A DNA stretch of 64,000 nt from Synchiropus splendidus (Eukaryota; Chordata; Actinopteri; Syngnathiformes; Callionymidae): NCBI RefSeq assembly GCF_027744825.2, contig NC_071334.1:65322937-65386936 (forward strand), given 5' to 3'. The notes below the pieces were generated by a model. It saw only the letters and a program-made list of their open reading frames with translations. It made no database searches and was not told where the DNA came from. Below are positions 23,415 through 36,479 of this stretch, one piece after another; within the stretch, counting starts at the first letter, position 1, and every line of letters begins with the position of its first letter. A program made the position numbers and the translations under genes.

Positions 23415-23843
23415 CTACCGCTTATCCGGGGTCGGGTCGCGGAGGCAGCATTCGGAGCAGGGAAGCCCAAACTTCCCGGTCTGCACAAACCTCCTCCAGC
23501 TCTTCCCAGGGGATCCTGAGGCGTTCCCAGGACAGACCGGAGACATCATCTCTCCAGCGAGTCCTGGGTCTTCCCCGGGGTCTCCTCCTGGTAGGACATG
23601 CCCGGATCACCTCCCCAGGGAGGCGTCCAGGTGGCATCCGGATCAAATGCCTGAGCCACCTCAGCTGGTTCCTCTCGATGTGGAGGAGCAGCGACTCCAC
23701 CCCGAGCTCCTCCCGGATGACCGAACTCCTCACCCTATCTCTAAGGGTGCGCCCAGCCACCCTGCAGAGGAAACTCATCTCAGCCGCTTGTGTCCGCGAT
23801 CTCATCCTTTCGGTCATTACCCAAAGCTCGTGACCATAGGTGA
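23415..23843 (-). mobile_element. 3' end of a non-LTR retrotransposon (Rex/RTE-like), copy 1
   Basis: A minus-strand frame of 131 codons (23817-23422) encodes the C-terminal tail of a LINE polyprotein. Landmarks are RMRSRTQAAEMSFLCRVAG, IERNQLRWLRHLIRMPPGRL, RRPRGRPRTRWRDDVSGLSW and EVWASLLRMLPPRPDPG. It lies downstream of the catalytic reverse transcriptase core, which is absent, so this is a heavily 5'-truncated dead insertion. Its 3' end is at the low-coordinate side. A second copy, very similar, is at 56396-56678. The clade is uncertain between Rex1, RTE and relatives. Confidence 0.88.
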
Positions 23844-26800
23844 TTTGCAGGATTTTTTTTTTTTTTTCATAATACTATTTACAACACTAAAATGAGACGT
23901 CCAGGCCTGTTTGCCAACTTGTGTACGTCAAATAGTTATCATGAAGGAAATCAGTTAGTCATTAGTTGCAGCCTTATCCTCGACTGAGGAGTATTCCAAC
24001 ATGAGATATTTGGTTATGAAGCCAGTGTCAGATGTCCCACCCAATTTCACACCTCACTGCTGCACAGCAATGTCAGTACCAGTTCATTGTCTTAGGTTAT
24101 GTGCGGCATACGTGGCACTCCCTCGTGGCCAGTACAAGCTGCCGAGGACCTTCCATCCAAGCGTATAATGCCCATGCACACCTTTGTTTTAAGTTTAAAT
24201 TGTACTGAAAAAAAAAAATTGATCACCCGTGCGTACAAGCTGAAGCCAAGAATCAAAGACTTTGCCAATATGGGCTCTTAACCTATTGCAGTAAAGAACG
24301 CAATATGGATTTTAATTATATCAGTCTTGTCAGCCACACTTACCTGTTCAGTTTAATGTGATGGGCCAAGCATTAGCCTCGACTTGACAACATAAATAAT
24401 TCATGATGTCATTGCACATATCCATTAAAAGCTTGTTACCACTTCTTGACACTAATAAATGTACATTATGATAGAGCCTGACGGCTCGGAATCACAAAAC
24501 AGACAGAGGTGCTGGACGGAAGTGCGAGGCGGAGTGGCAGCGACGCTGACAAGAATGTAAATGTCTTCTTTAATCACACAGTTGATTTTCAGAGTTTGTT
24601 GGCTGAAATAACCTGTTGTGCTAGCAAAGTGTTTGGCAAACTCACCGTACAATGTGAATATTAAATACACTGGATCACATGGCGTGGTGGTGTAATAACA
24701 CGGATGGTTGCTTTGCTGATGGAGTGATTACCTCTGGAGATCGCTTCCACCTAAGTGGCTACAAATGTATTCCATCCTCCGAGAAGGAGGAGAGATCAAT
24801 TATTGGGGTTTGGGATTATCTTTGTTTACCGCGTTTCCACCTTTAATCTGACTTTATACCGAATCCCCTCCGACATCAAGATTAATGTGTTCGAAAATTA
24901 CCTAATACCTGTGAAGGCATGTGCAAAGCCGCTTCAGTGGCTGGAGCGCAGTTCATGTCAGACGCAGCTGTGACAACAAGCCGCAGCAACAAGACTTACT
25001 CATCTGCAGTTTTCCTGTGCATACCAATGTGGCTGAATCGATAGCATCTTTTAATTGAAAAGAGATGGAGCTGTTTATATGCAGACAGATATGCAGCACC
25101 TTCACCCTTATGTGGCTCATTCCTCGCGATGTGCCCAACTTTAAATTGTGTTATCAGCTGGAGGTGTGCCGCCAAACAAAAAAGACTGCTCACTCACAGC
25201 ATGTTCAATCGTTCCTCCACTCTGTCATTGATTTGTCATTAGCGGACGACTATTTTGAAAAAAACCTCAGCAAGAAACGTGACCTGCACGCGAGGGCGTC
25301 TCAGAAATACCAATGACCAATGTCCTCTTTAGTCAAAGCGCAACACCAACTTATGTAACACTAACCCAAGACGATGAATTGCCCGGAAGGCTGTGTTGAT
25401 TGTGCTCCAGAGAGCTCATGACGCTTTCATGAGAGTGTTAAAATGGTAAAACAACAAATACTGCGTACAGCATTACAATGGAAAAGACCCCCAGGAGACC
25501 CGGCTCGTGTTCGGCAACCAATGTGTAAAAGGAAGTGCCTCGTAAACAGTGGAAAGTGACAATCATACCCAATCAGAGTTTGTATAGATTTTTTTTTTTA
25601 AGTTTATTTCCGAGAGGTGGAACAAGGACAATGAGAACTGGACACTTGAGCAAACCATTAAAGGATGTTTTAATGCGTTCTCGTAAAGACGTTTGGTGAA
25701 AATCGATGATGGACCACCAGAGCTACTGGGAAATTCACAGTCATGACACAGTTGTATCTGAGGAAAAAAATCCAAGACTTATCTGTACATAGCTACCGAA
25801 ATGAGAAAGCTTGTGAAAGAAATAATTAAAATCGATCATTCTTGTTGGTACGGGGTGAAAATATGCTGTTTGATGGACTGGAAAAGGAAGGACATTAGTG
25901 AAAGATCAGACGGTGCCACTGAATGGATTTATTTTCAATCATCATAAAAGTCATTGCTGAAACTCTTCAACTTTCCTCAAGACTACAGGCTCACTGGCAT
26001 CAAACCCGGCTCCTTTGGGATGAAACAATATTTACATTCTAAGGAAGACACTGACAGTTATATGATGATGATGATTTGCAATCATGCAAATACATGTTTC
26101 CGCTTGTAACATCAGATTTCCAACTATAAGATTAAAAACGATTAAGTATTTAATTCAATTTCTTTCTTCTACTTGAGACAACAAAAGCCTGATTTGACAT
26201 TTGTCTAAGCCAAGCAGGCCAAAGCAAAGTCAGATCACATTTGTTAAGTGCCAAAAATCGATCCCTGGCTCATGTGGGTTTTAGAGTCACCTGTCTTCCA
26301 GATTGCGGCGCAGCATGTCTTCCTGTCACCATGCCACTGAGCAATAATTATTGTGTTTGACATGCCTTATTTCTCCGCAGCTTTTAGAGTTCATGTGAAT
26401 GATTTAGCACAAACCTTGGCAGCGCGCTGGCGCCCTTTCTTCACCGTGGGTATGTTGGTGGAACTTCTTACAGAGAGTGTGCAAAGTAGTTTGCCTGAAT
26501 TTATTACCATGCCGTTGAGAGTAAATTCTGCCTTATCTTCTCGAGGGAAGTTGTTAGCCAGGCAATTATTTTTTACTTCAATGCAATCTCAGATTTTGAA
26601 TAACAAAATATGTAACCTATTCAATTCAATTATTTAGCCGTCATAAACTGAAAGGGTATTATAAGCAGAAAGAAAGGAATTCTGTGCTGGCCTAACATAA
26701 CCCGAAATCGTGAGCATATTTATGAGAAAAGTGTGTGTTTCCCCTAAATATATTAGATATAGTATACATAATAATCATAATCTTGTCATTGTATATCCCA

Positions 26801-27565
26801 GAGTTGTTTTTCTAGGTTACAGTTTTTATCCAATCCGAATTCAGCTGTCTTGTGCCATCATGCCGGGTGAAATCAGTTAAGGCCTTCGGCAGCAACAGTG
26901 CAGGCGCAGGTGCCCTCAGAGTGAACGAACACACATAGTTGATGGATAGTTGCGATAGCCAATCAAATCACATGGTGACAGCAAGGCCATCTCGCCAGCC
27001 TCTACTCCTTTTTAGGTCATGGAACACTGTGGCTTAAACATATAGTTTCTGTGCAACGAAACCACATATGTTTGGTGACATTGCAGCACGTGTCGCGCTG
27101 TTCTCCGCCCCTGCATTTCCCCTTGTGCCACTGTTGGCAAACTGTGGCCATCGTATCGGAGTCTTTCTGATACCATACTGAGACTTTGCAAATGAGTGTA
27201 CAACAGGGCTTCCGTCACGTCTAAACTAGCCTGCGGCACGGCTAACATGAGAGCCGCCACGCGATCAGAAAACTGATCTCTTTTTTTATGATGAAATCTC
27301 ACATCATAGACGTAGTATTGAGCGTGTCGGTTTTCGCGCGTTATTCGCAGAAAAATCACAGAAGAAACATCATATAATGACTGACCTTTGCTGGTGGAAC
27401 TTAACTTGCGGATTGCCGACAGACATATGAGCAGATGAACCACTGCTGTTTGGAAACAAGTTTACTTCTCGTGATTAAAAAATGGCATTTTTGCTTTCAC
27501 CAATTCAGTGACTGACAAAACATTGCCCTCCGTTTCTCTATCACTTCTTGAATGACTGTGTTCCG

Positions 27566-27569
<4 letters not shown>
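23844..27569. other. Unrecognised non-coding sequence
   Basis: The longest unassigned block of the left half. A 143-codon minus-strand frame (27443-27012) opens at a GTG rather than an ATG and has no recognised domain; chance is adequate. Short T and A runs and an ATG-rich patch (26063-26075) are present. Confidence 0.4.

Positions 27570-27652
<83 letters not shown>
27570..27652. repeat. (TA)n microsatellite, 83 bp
   Basis: An uninterrupted TA run. Confidence 0.97.
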
Positions 27653-27654
<2 letters not shown>

Positions 27655-28299
27655 TGGGTGTGGACTTGACTGAAACCCTAGGTGAAGAATGTACGGCCCA
27701 CCACTGACTATACACGACTGAAAATAGTCACATTAGTAGCCCTTTCAATTATCCGACATTTTTGTTGCATGTCCCTGTTGGCTTTATACTGTACCGTAAA
27801 AGACACTCTTGACCTTGCGGCACAAACATTCATTCATTTATTTCATGACCACCAAGTTGAGCAAATAGTCTTCTTTATTTGTGTCGTCCGATAAATTGGA
27901 ATCTACCTGACGCCTTCAGAAGCAACAGAAAAGACTCCCATCCACTGTAGTCTGTGACACCAAAGCTTGAAGGCTTGAAGGCCTTAAACTATCCTTCATA
28001 TGCACACACTCCCGTGTTATATAAGCACTCATCAGAGCCCCTGCATGTGACATTAAAATCTCTGCTTTCACATACGTTTCCAGTCATATCTAACATCCAC
28101 GGCCAGACGAAGTACAGTAAGCTGCCGAGCTTGTGAGACTGAATGATTGCATAGTTTTAATCTTTGTGTCTTGAATTCCATTTTGCTGTTATATGTGCAA
28201 CAGTCGAGGAGCCAATATGATATTCAAAAGCAAAGTGCTATTGTTTAGTGAAACTTTTTGATACTAAAAATTAACACACGACCCCTTTCTGTGTTTCCA

Positions 28300-28301
<2 letters not shown>
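27653..28301. other. Unrecognised non-coding sequence
   Basis: Only short frames; no repeat recognised. Confidence 0.4.

Positions 28302-28376
<75 letters not shown>
28302..28376. repeat. (TA)n microsatellite
   Basis: A TA run that directly abuts the start of the 'tagggctgggtatcg' repeat. Confidence 0.97.
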
Positions 28377-28379
<3 letters not shown>

Positions 28380-28490
28380 GGCTGGGTATCGATTCTAATT
28401 TCAAGAATCGATTCGATCCCAATTCTCATGACTTAGAATCGATTATCACGATTCAATTCGATTCGATCCGATCCGATCTCGATTCAGGTT
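28377..28490 (+). repeat. 'tagggctgggtatcgattc' dispersed repeat
   Basis: Begins TTAGGGCTGGGTATCGATTC and continues with repeated AATCGATTCGATCC-type phrases. Elements starting this way are widespread in fish and other vertebrates and are generally taken as non-autonomous DNA transposons. The right end is not resolved. Confidence 0.65.
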
Positions 28491-28945
28491 AGTATTTAAA
28501 CCATTTTCTGAGCTGTTGGCATGATCACATGACAAGTTACACAACGTATTAATACTAGTATCATATTGATATTCAACAGGAAATTAATGAAGGATTCATA
28601 GTAAATGATAATAAAGATCCAGACACAGAACGCCAGATGTGACTGCTCATGGGACTGGTGCATTATTAGAAATATGACATTAAAAATTCACCCAAAAGAT
28701 GCTGCTGTTTAATACTAATGCGTTTTTATTTTATTACCAAAATGAAAAAAAGATATTCTCAGCCATTGAAAATGTAAACAGAGTGCTGGTGAATGACTTC
28801 ACAGCAACCTGGCGGCCATTGGTCAGTATGTAAATAGTTCTCTTCTCTCTGCTTACTTTTCACGTTTTCTTTGACTGACTGGTGCATGTTTGGGATAACA
28901 GACGTTTGCGAGACACCGTAACATAGTGAGGCTCTGTTACATTCA
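28491..28945. other. Unrecognised non-coding sequence
   Basis: May contain the rest of the element starting at 28377. No exon recognised. Confidence 0.35.
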
Positions 28946-28964
28946 TTATATATCTATCTATCTA

Positions 28965-29007
<43 letters not shown>
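28946..29007. repeat. Compound (ATCT)n(AT)n microsatellite
   Basis: Four or five ATCT units pass into an AT run. Confidence 0.95.
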
Positions 29008-29012
<5 letters not shown>

Positions 29013-30318
29013 AGTGATAGTGCATTAATAATAAGCACTAGACAGGGAGACAAATCGCCTGGTTGTTTTGTTTATATTTGCCTCCCGACACATTTCATAA
29101 CGTGCTTCTGCACCAGCTGCAGCTTGTAAAGATCAGACCAGGCAGCAGAGACAAAACAAAACAGAGTCCGCTTTCCATCCCCATGTCTTTTCTGTCTCTC
29201 AGTGTTTCTCTGGTTTATTATTCCTCTATCTTGTTGGAGATGAACTGCTCTTTTTCCACCAAGAATCTACCACACAGCTGCTCCCCTGTCACAGCTTGAC
29301 TGATTCCCCAACCATGTGATATATAATGATCGAGATCAATTATCATCATGCTCCCAGATGACCGTGCTGCTCTTTTGCATCTCCTTTGTGTCATCCTGCA
29401 ACATTTGGGGATAATTTGTGAAGACTGAAGATGTGATTTCATCTGCTCGAAGGCTGTTGTTTCTTTCTTCGGTTTTACAATAGTGAAGTGTTAAAAAAAA
29501 TCTTCCTCTTTAGAGATTTTTCAACCCACCAAAATTCTGTTTCTTTCAGACGTATTTTTCCGATACAAAAATCTTAGCAAATTTTGCGACCTGTGTGACA
29601 TCACCGACACCGCCGTCCGATCTATAAGCCGCTTTCAATGTGTCGCTCAGAGCTATTCTGATTTCAGTGACCATCAATGATGTCGGCTTTTCCACGTTCC
29701 CTCTGCCAAGTGTTTATTATGAAGTCCACTGGGAGGGATCCACAGCTCAGACAATAGATCAGAACAGACATGTGAGGGATTCAATTTATTATGCGTGACA
29801 GCTGAAGTGGTTGAGGTGTAGTTTCGCTTAAACTGTTTTCTGTTGTCACTTTCTGCTGCGGAACCTTCTGCTTCACCTCGTTCAGTCTCATTTGTGCTTC
29901 TTTACTTCAGTAAACCGCAGAGATTTCCGAAGCTGGCTACAGATGAGAGTGCAAGTCGTCCGTCATTGTGCAAATTAAAATGAATTTTCTGCCTGAAGCA
30001 CGAGCTGAAAATCACCCAAACCCAGCGCTGTGCAGCTTGATCTCCGATGACGGGACGCCATGCACAGTTCAATACAAATCAATACCGTCAACAAGGATGT
30101 ACTCGCGGATAAAGTGTGGTCAAGGCATCATTTGCATATTCCAGGACAATCGAGTCCATTGAATGTTCCTGTCACCATGGAGAGAGAAGAAGAGCAGAGA
30201 GCGAGTTTCATTCCTATGTTCAGCTTGCAAGCGGCTACACTATGTAGCACCTCACGCCAATTTGGTATCTGCATGTCCACAGCCTCATATTCACTGGTGT
30301 GATTCATTCAGTCAGGAT
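29008..30318. other. Unrecognised non-coding sequence
   Basis: No repeat family or exon recognised; frames are below 90 codons. Confidence 0.4.
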
Positions 30319-30368
30319 GCTTCAAAGTATGTTGAGATGTTAGGGGGCATGTCAACATACTTTGAAGC
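30319..30368. repeat. Hairpin with perfect 17-bp arms
   Basis: GCTTCAAAGTATGTTGA (30319-30335) is the exact reverse complement of TCAACATACTTTGAAGC (30352-30368), with a 16-nt spacer containing TAGGGGG. Pairing does not extend outward. It could be a small palindrome from replication slippage or a structured RNA; no transcript evidence exists here. Confidence 0.85.
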
Positions 30369-33214
30369 AAGTCAACATGGTGGGGAATAGGTGTAGAACC
30401 ATGACTCAAAATAAGATTAATAATAAAAGGAACATAAGTTTGGGGGAAGCTCTGTCTGGGTCCATTGGATCCCTTGGATGCATTGTGAATTTCTCCTACT
30501 TGTCCCGGAGATTCAGCTGGACTACATCCGGTTAAACTGTCCATTAGACTGAACCAAAGTAGCCGACCAACCAACTAGCAATAGGGCTGACGTTTTTATG
30601 TGTGTGTTTTGAAATGCACTCGGACAAAAACACAAAGAGTTTAGTAAAACTAATATCATAAAAATAAAAAAATATTTTCATTGTACGCATGACCATATAT
30701 GACATCCACTTATGCGTGTTCTAAGAAATGTTTACTCACAATGTCCTGAGAGGAGAGTAAATTGCAGTGTGTAAAGAATGTGAACACTGTGTCGGGAAAC
30801 TGATTTGACTATAGTAGTTTGAAGCTGTTTGTGCAGTGTTTCTGAATATTGGGTCAGATACGTTTGAAGAAAACATAGTTGTTTTTTGGTTGTAGTTTGG
30901 TTAGGTTTGGTTAGTTTGTACTTTAGTTTGGTTTTTACAGTGACGTTGCTAGAGAGACTGCATTCCATTGATTCTTATCAACTGTGTACATGTTCAAAGT
31001 CTTCAGACCTATAACACACACAGCTTAAAAAGTATTTGTTTATGTATTTATTATGTCGAGGGGAACTGCTGACAATGCTAGCATGTGGAAACACCATTTT
31101 TGTGACACATCCGATCAGCCTGGGCATTCACAGAAACATGCAGAGGCAATGCATCAATACGTGACTCATTTGATGTTCTCTTTCATAAACAACTGGGGGA
31201 ATTTATTTCTTTATGTTGCCCAAGAGAACATTAGATCCAAAGCAAACAAAGCATGCATGGTATTTACTGATGAAGACTGTGTTTGTTTTCCCGGAAGAAT
31301 AATATGGCCATTCTTATCTGTATTGCGGCAATTTGAAAAGTTTCATTCATCTAAGAGTCACTTTACACTAAATGCAACTTCATTACAGTATAATGAACAA
31401 TTTAAAGAGAGAGCCAAATCTCTTGACATAGCTCAAAGTAGAGCAGGACGATGCAACCATTTCCTCTCCACCAACCAGAATCGACAACTTGTGGTATTTA
31501 GACTGGATAGGCTTTATTTTCACCACAGTTTGAGCTTTTTCAATGGCCAATAGCAGATGGGGGTAGCCGCTTTTGTTCTCGTGGAAAGGTATTGCTCCCA
31601 AAAACTCCTCAGAATGTCAGCGTTTTTTTGTCTGACATGACTCCAAATCAGTATTCTCTTGAGCTTTGATGCATTTGTTGTCCAAAACGGAACAGCAGCT
31701 CGACTTCCTCGTCCACCCTCGTCCTTTCTTCATGCTTGTGCCATGGCGGCCCAACAACGGTAGAGGAAAAAGATGGATCTTGCGCATGGTCAGCTTCCTC
31801 AAAGTTACACTATGATCTCAATCAGGTGGAGGTACTTCAACAGGCATCCATTGGCGCTCAATCGGGGTAAAAGCGGTTTCATATGTATATATATAGGGTG
31901 TACATTTGTTTGTTTGTTACAAATGTTTATGGATACACTCTATGTACAGAAAATGAGCTAAGTTTGCTTTGAAAATAAAGTATATTCAAACGTAAATGTT
32001 GTAAATGAAGTACTATTTAAATGTATCTACAAATTAAAATGAGTCCCACAGACCCGGGAATCAAACAAGCACAATACCTGCCTACCACAGCAAAATACCT
32101 TTGGTGCAGTTTGCTTATATGAGTGAAAAGAGACCTGCAGTGACTCCCTCGAAATAACATGCTGCATCCGCCATTTCTAAAAGTTGAGCCAATTAAAAAG
32201 ACTTCCTCTTCAAAAGTGAGGGGGCGCTTCATAGGGCAGAGATAATTCTTCTTCTGCGATGAAGAATGGAGGGGGCGATTCACAGCTGGGAAGACATGAT
32301 ACTTACCCAGCAAGAGCCTTCTCATTTTCCAGCATTTATTTATTTGGATTTCAAAAGTGGGGGAATAATCCAAGCTGCTGCTTGGAATGTAATTATATTT
32401 CTTGCAGGATGTGTAAAAACGGCTTGGGAGGGATATTTTAATTTCGGTTTTTTTTTTCCCCCCTTTTCAAACAACTTTCATATTGAGCCCCCTGGAGAGG
32501 ATTCCTTTCTTTCCTGCTGCGGTGATGACCACAATGTGAATTCCTCCCCCACGCCCTGAAAGGAGGTTGCCTTTGATGCAATTCATTCCAATTCACTTTG
32601 CGTGAGCTTCATGAATTTGTTTTTACCGTTTAAAATGTGCGTCTCCCTCTGAGCGTTTTGCTTTTTTTAGTCAAGTCAATCCACTCTTAAACTAGTGAAA
32701 AACATTATGAACAAGAAAGCACAGTTCAGTCAGGGAGTTGTTATTGGACTGTGGGTGGATCAAAGCTGAAATGTGTGTTTAGTAGATATACTTGAAAACT
32801 TCATTTCCATCCACTTGATTCATCATGGTCGACATCGCTTTATTTATTCATTCCATTTCACTTAAAACTTTGTAGACTATGGATGAGTCAGTCTTATTTC
32901 AAACCCTTCTAATGCCTCTTTGACATAAATCTTTTTGAGAATTTGGAGCTTGAAAGAGATGATATTGTAAAAGTTTGGGATGGAAGAAAATTCACTTATC
33001 TATAATGTGTATATTATGACGTCACCAGGCGCCGGTCTGCACATCGATGCTGCCTCCATCGCTTATTCACTCTGTTGCTCTCTGGCGTGTTCATGTTAAG
33101 TAAGTAACTACTTCAGGCACCATGTTTGCAGATGGGTTTGTCTCAATACTGCGATGTAGTCTGTCGCAATTTGGCAACTTTGGCGCCTGTTGAAAACTCT
33201 TGCGAACAGGTCCA
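30369..33214. other. Unrecognised non-coding sequence
   Basis: Contains the longest non-repeat frame of the window, 166 codons from an ATG at 31053 to 31553 (+), without a domain I recognise. Expected chance frequency for that length here is roughly one per window. No splice-supported structure was found. Confidence 0.4.
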
Positions 33215-33544
33215 ACATTTTGCTGTGTTAATGCTGGATGTATTTTCTTGTGCATTTATATTAGTATTTTTATGCAAATATACAGCCAATGCAAGAGCCA
33301 AATAGTGGTAACTGCAATAACTTTGATTCACCTGACTGAAGAATAAACTTTTAAACCCTGTATTGTGTCCTCTTTTTTCAGCCATGGACAACTTGTATAA
33401 GCAGCTGCTTTAAAGCGCTCAGTCTGGAAATAACGCAACATAAGTCAAGGATTCCTTGACGATTTTCCCATATACCGGCAATATATTACATGATCTCAAA
33501 GTGCCGGTGTTCAACAATAATATATAGCATTAGACAACGCTGAT
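33215..33544 (+). repeat. 330-bp direct repeat, left copy
   Basis: Shares most bases with 36132-36479, including TATTTTTATGCAAATATAC, AAAGCGCTCAGTCTGGAAAT and AATATATAGCATTAGACAAC. Both copies stop at exactly the same word (GACAACGCTGAT). A TTTTTTCAGCCATGG-like motif inside resembles a splice acceptor and start, but the frame closes within 10 codons (4 in the other copy). Likely an unnamed transposable element or a local duplication. Confidence 0.8.
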
Positions 33545-33692
33545 CTCTCATGCTATATAAATATTCTGAAGTTGGGTTCATGACCTTGAGATTACTTTGC
33601 AAATACAGCATTAACTTCAGTGATAAGCAGGTCATAAAGGAATGGGATCAGTGAGGGAAATGTGGACCTTGTAAAATATGGTCCAACTAAAA
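33545..33692. other. Unrecognised spacer
   Basis: Short unique-looking AT-rich sequence between the direct repeat and the next microsatellite. Confidence 0.4.
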
Positions 33693-33698
33693 AAATAA

Positions 33699-33750
<52 letters not shown>
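33693..33750. repeat. (AAAT)n/(AT)n microsatellite
   Basis: AAAT-like units pass into an AT run. Confidence 0.95.
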
Positions 33751-33752
<2 letters not shown>

Positions 33753-34899
33753 TCACACCAGAGGGTGGTTGTGTTGATAACGTTGGAGGTCAAATATGTT
33801 TAGTTATAGATTTCTTAAAGCAGTGAGGGGAGTCTGTGAAGCGTTTATCAGTTTATAACCTCTTAGGTTCCGCGTCCACATACAGTATGTGCAGATTACA
33901 TTCTGTCTGTCACTACCATACTACTTTTTTTTTTTTTCTAATGTTGATCAGCTCGCCACATTTCAAGATACTGCCTGCACATATGCACAAGTTTGAGCAC
34001 ACATTTTCCATCACACTATTTAACTTCAAAAATAGGAATACATAACAATTTTGACGTCATTTTTATATGATATCTCATATTTCCACAAATGTTGATGTAT
34101 AAGTGAATGTTTTTCAAACGATATAATGTATTCAGCACAATGCATGGCTACCATGTCACCAGTTGTAAAAAACACTATTCTGACCTTGGACTTAAGTCGA
34201 ATAAACACCTTAGTAGAACAGGCACTGATGGACTTGGGATCCCTTTTTCAACTGTCATGAAATGAAATCTTTTGTGGGTAGCCCTCCGACAAAGCTTGAC
34301 AATTATAAATATATTATAGATTTTGTTTAAACAAAGTATACAGTATGTGTAACAATTTGAACTTTATTTCTCACATTTATTTACAAGACTGCTGTAGATG
34401 TCAGCTGGCACAGTGGGGATACAGTTACAGGTTTGCGGTGATTGCAGAGGCGACTAGTAAATTATGTGATGCCTGAATAAAAATTGGACATTATCCATCC
34501 TCACTAAAATATATGTCATTGTGGCAAATGGTCCATGACACACATGGAAACATAAAGAGTCCAAGTCCTTTATCACACATGCCAGAGACTTTCATTGTTG
34601 TGAGGTCTCTTCGCCATTTAACTGCATCCATGTGGCACAATAACGCACAGGTTCAAAACATGGCAATAATAATAATTCACCATGACAAATGGTTTTCAGA
34701 TTTGATCAATTGCCTCAATTTGTATTTCCTCATCCCAGCATACTAAATAGCATGAATGCACAATGTTAAATAAATCAGCCTTTCTGCTTTACAACAGGTC
34801 AGTAAGAATTTGATTCCTTACCTTTTTCAAAGCACCGCTTTCAATTTCTTTTCTGCCTCTTGTAAGTGCCAGAACAAGCAACCTTGAGGTCGCAATGCT
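33751..34899. other. Unrecognised non-coding sequence
   Basis: No repeat family or exon recognised. Confidence 0.4.
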
Positions 34900-34922
34900 G
34901 TTTTTTTTTTTTTTTTTTTTTT
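34900..34922. repeat. Poly(T) tract
   Basis: About 22 T residues; could be a minus-strand retroposon tail, but no body was recognised. Confidence 0.92.
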
Positions 34923-35716
34923 CATTTATTTGTATATTTTGACTGTGGATTCTTTCATGCAACCAACCAAGCCCGTCTGCTGCACAAAAAAACCTTTTTT
35001 TTGCCAACGGCTGATCCCTTTCCGATGTGGTTTTCTACCTGTCAGTGAAGAGATGACAATTATAGGCCCAAGGGTGCGGTGGCCTTTGTGTTTTGAATCG
35101 GTAGGTCTGTGGGGGCCATTTAACCTAGCCATCCTCACTCTTGTTGGGTAGAGGACGAAAGGAAAAAAAAAAAAAAAACATGGCAGTGCATCAAAAATCT
35201 AACGCATGTTCTCCTGACTTCTCATTTTATGCGTTCATTGTGAAGTGGCGACCATCCTTTTTGTCCTCAGACACTCCATAAATCTAAAATCCGAACTTAG
35301 CACGAGGTATCACTCCTGCTTTTGCGAGGCTTAAAAGTTTGGCCTTGACTCAGAAGTCGACTAATTGGCGTGAAAGTTCTCTCACATGTAATTCAGCCTG
35401 GAACTTTGTGAGCATTGGAGGCTAATTTTCTTTCACACTAATAGTCATTTGAAGGTTTAAAGTCCCTCTGAAATGCTTGCTAATGAGGCAGGAGTGTTGG
35501 CTGCAATGACCTACATGCTGCCCATGTCTGGTGACAAAGTCGCTGCCGTTGTCGCCCATTCACTCGGCAATGTTCATTCATCCACAGATTGATAGATAGG
35601 AAGAGGGCACTGCAGAAAATGCAGCCAAGGCCTGATAAGAAGTGGAGCAAAAAAATAATTAGAATGCTAAATAAATAAATAAATATCTTACTAAAGGAGA
35701 AGGAGATGCACTGCAG
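34923..35716. other. Unrecognised non-coding sequence
   Basis: An A-run at 35163-35178 and an AAAT run near 35668-35684. No exon recognised. Confidence 0.4.
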
Positions 35717-35905
35717 AGTGATGTTGTGGTTAGTGCTGCAGTCTCACAGCAAGAGGGCCCCCCGTTTATTTTCAGCATGAGGCAATTGAAGGTTCCAGCA
35801 AAACTTGAGTCTTTTCTGTGCGTTTATACGTTTCTCCTGTGATGTTTCTGCCCTCCCACAGTCCAAAAATATACGTTGCCTCATTACTCTGAATCAGTGG
35901 GTGTG
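35717..35905 (+). repeat. tRNA-like, SINE-type fish repeat
   Basis: Ordered phrases: GTTGTGGTTAGTGCTGCAGT, CTCACAGCAAGAGGG, CTTTTCTGTGCGTTTATACG, TTCTCCTGTG and CCTCCCACAGTCCAAAAATA, then TTGCCTCATTACTCTGAAT. This is the very common fish repeat with 'gtggttagcactgttgcctcacagcaagaaggt' and 'ctcccacagtccaaaaacatgca'. Diverged and cut short. Confidence 0.75.
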
Positions 35906-36010
35906 TGTGTCTTTATGGAACCTGCAACGGAAGAAAGGAAATGCTGTAAACGTGCACATTTGGAAGACTTATGTGGGGGCAACCTTATGCCTTATATATC
36001 ATATAATAAA

Positions 36011-36058
36011 TCATATCATATCATATCATATCATATCATATCATATCATATCATATCA
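36011..36058. repeat. (TCATA)n pentanucleotide microsatellite
   Basis: About ten perfect TCATA units. Confidence 0.97.
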
Positions 36059-36131
36059 TCATATATCGGAAGGATTTTTTAAAACTGTGGTGTGTTTTTG
36101 AAACCATGTTCACAATTTTACAACCTTTGGC

Positions 36132-36479
36132 ACATTTTGCTGTTTTGTTTGCATAATGCTGGATGTATTGTTTTGTGCATTTATATTAGTATTTTTATGC
36201 AAATATACGGCCAATGCAAGAACCTAATATTGGTAACTGCAATAACTTGGATTCACCTGACTGAAGTGTTGCCTTTAAGCTTCAACTTTACCCTGTACTG
36301 TGTCCTCTTTTTCCAGCCATGAACAACTTGTAAAAGCAGCTTCTTTAAAGCGCTCAGTCTGGAAATAACGCAACGTAAGTCAAGGATTCCTTGACAATTT
36401 TCCAATATACCGGCAATATATTACATATTATCAAAGTGCCGGTGTTTAACAATAATATATAGCATTAGACAACGCTGAT
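36132..36479 (+). repeat. 330-bp direct repeat, right copy
   Basis: Partner of 33215-33544, same orientation, about 2.9 kb downstream. Differences are scattered substitutions and a few short indels, for example extra bases near 36143-36155. It ends at the same GACAACGCTGAT word. Confidence 0.8.

Noticed and set aside
27012..27443. 143-codon minus-strand frame as a Harbinger-type transposon protein
   Set aside because: No catalytic motif or SANT/Myb-like pattern could be read, the frame starts at GTG, and its length is within chance expectation.
33373..33413. TTTTTTCAGCCATGGACAAC looks like a splice acceptor plus start codon
   Set aside because: The frame closes after nine codons. The matching repeat copy at 36.3 kb closes after four. 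It is repeat DNA.
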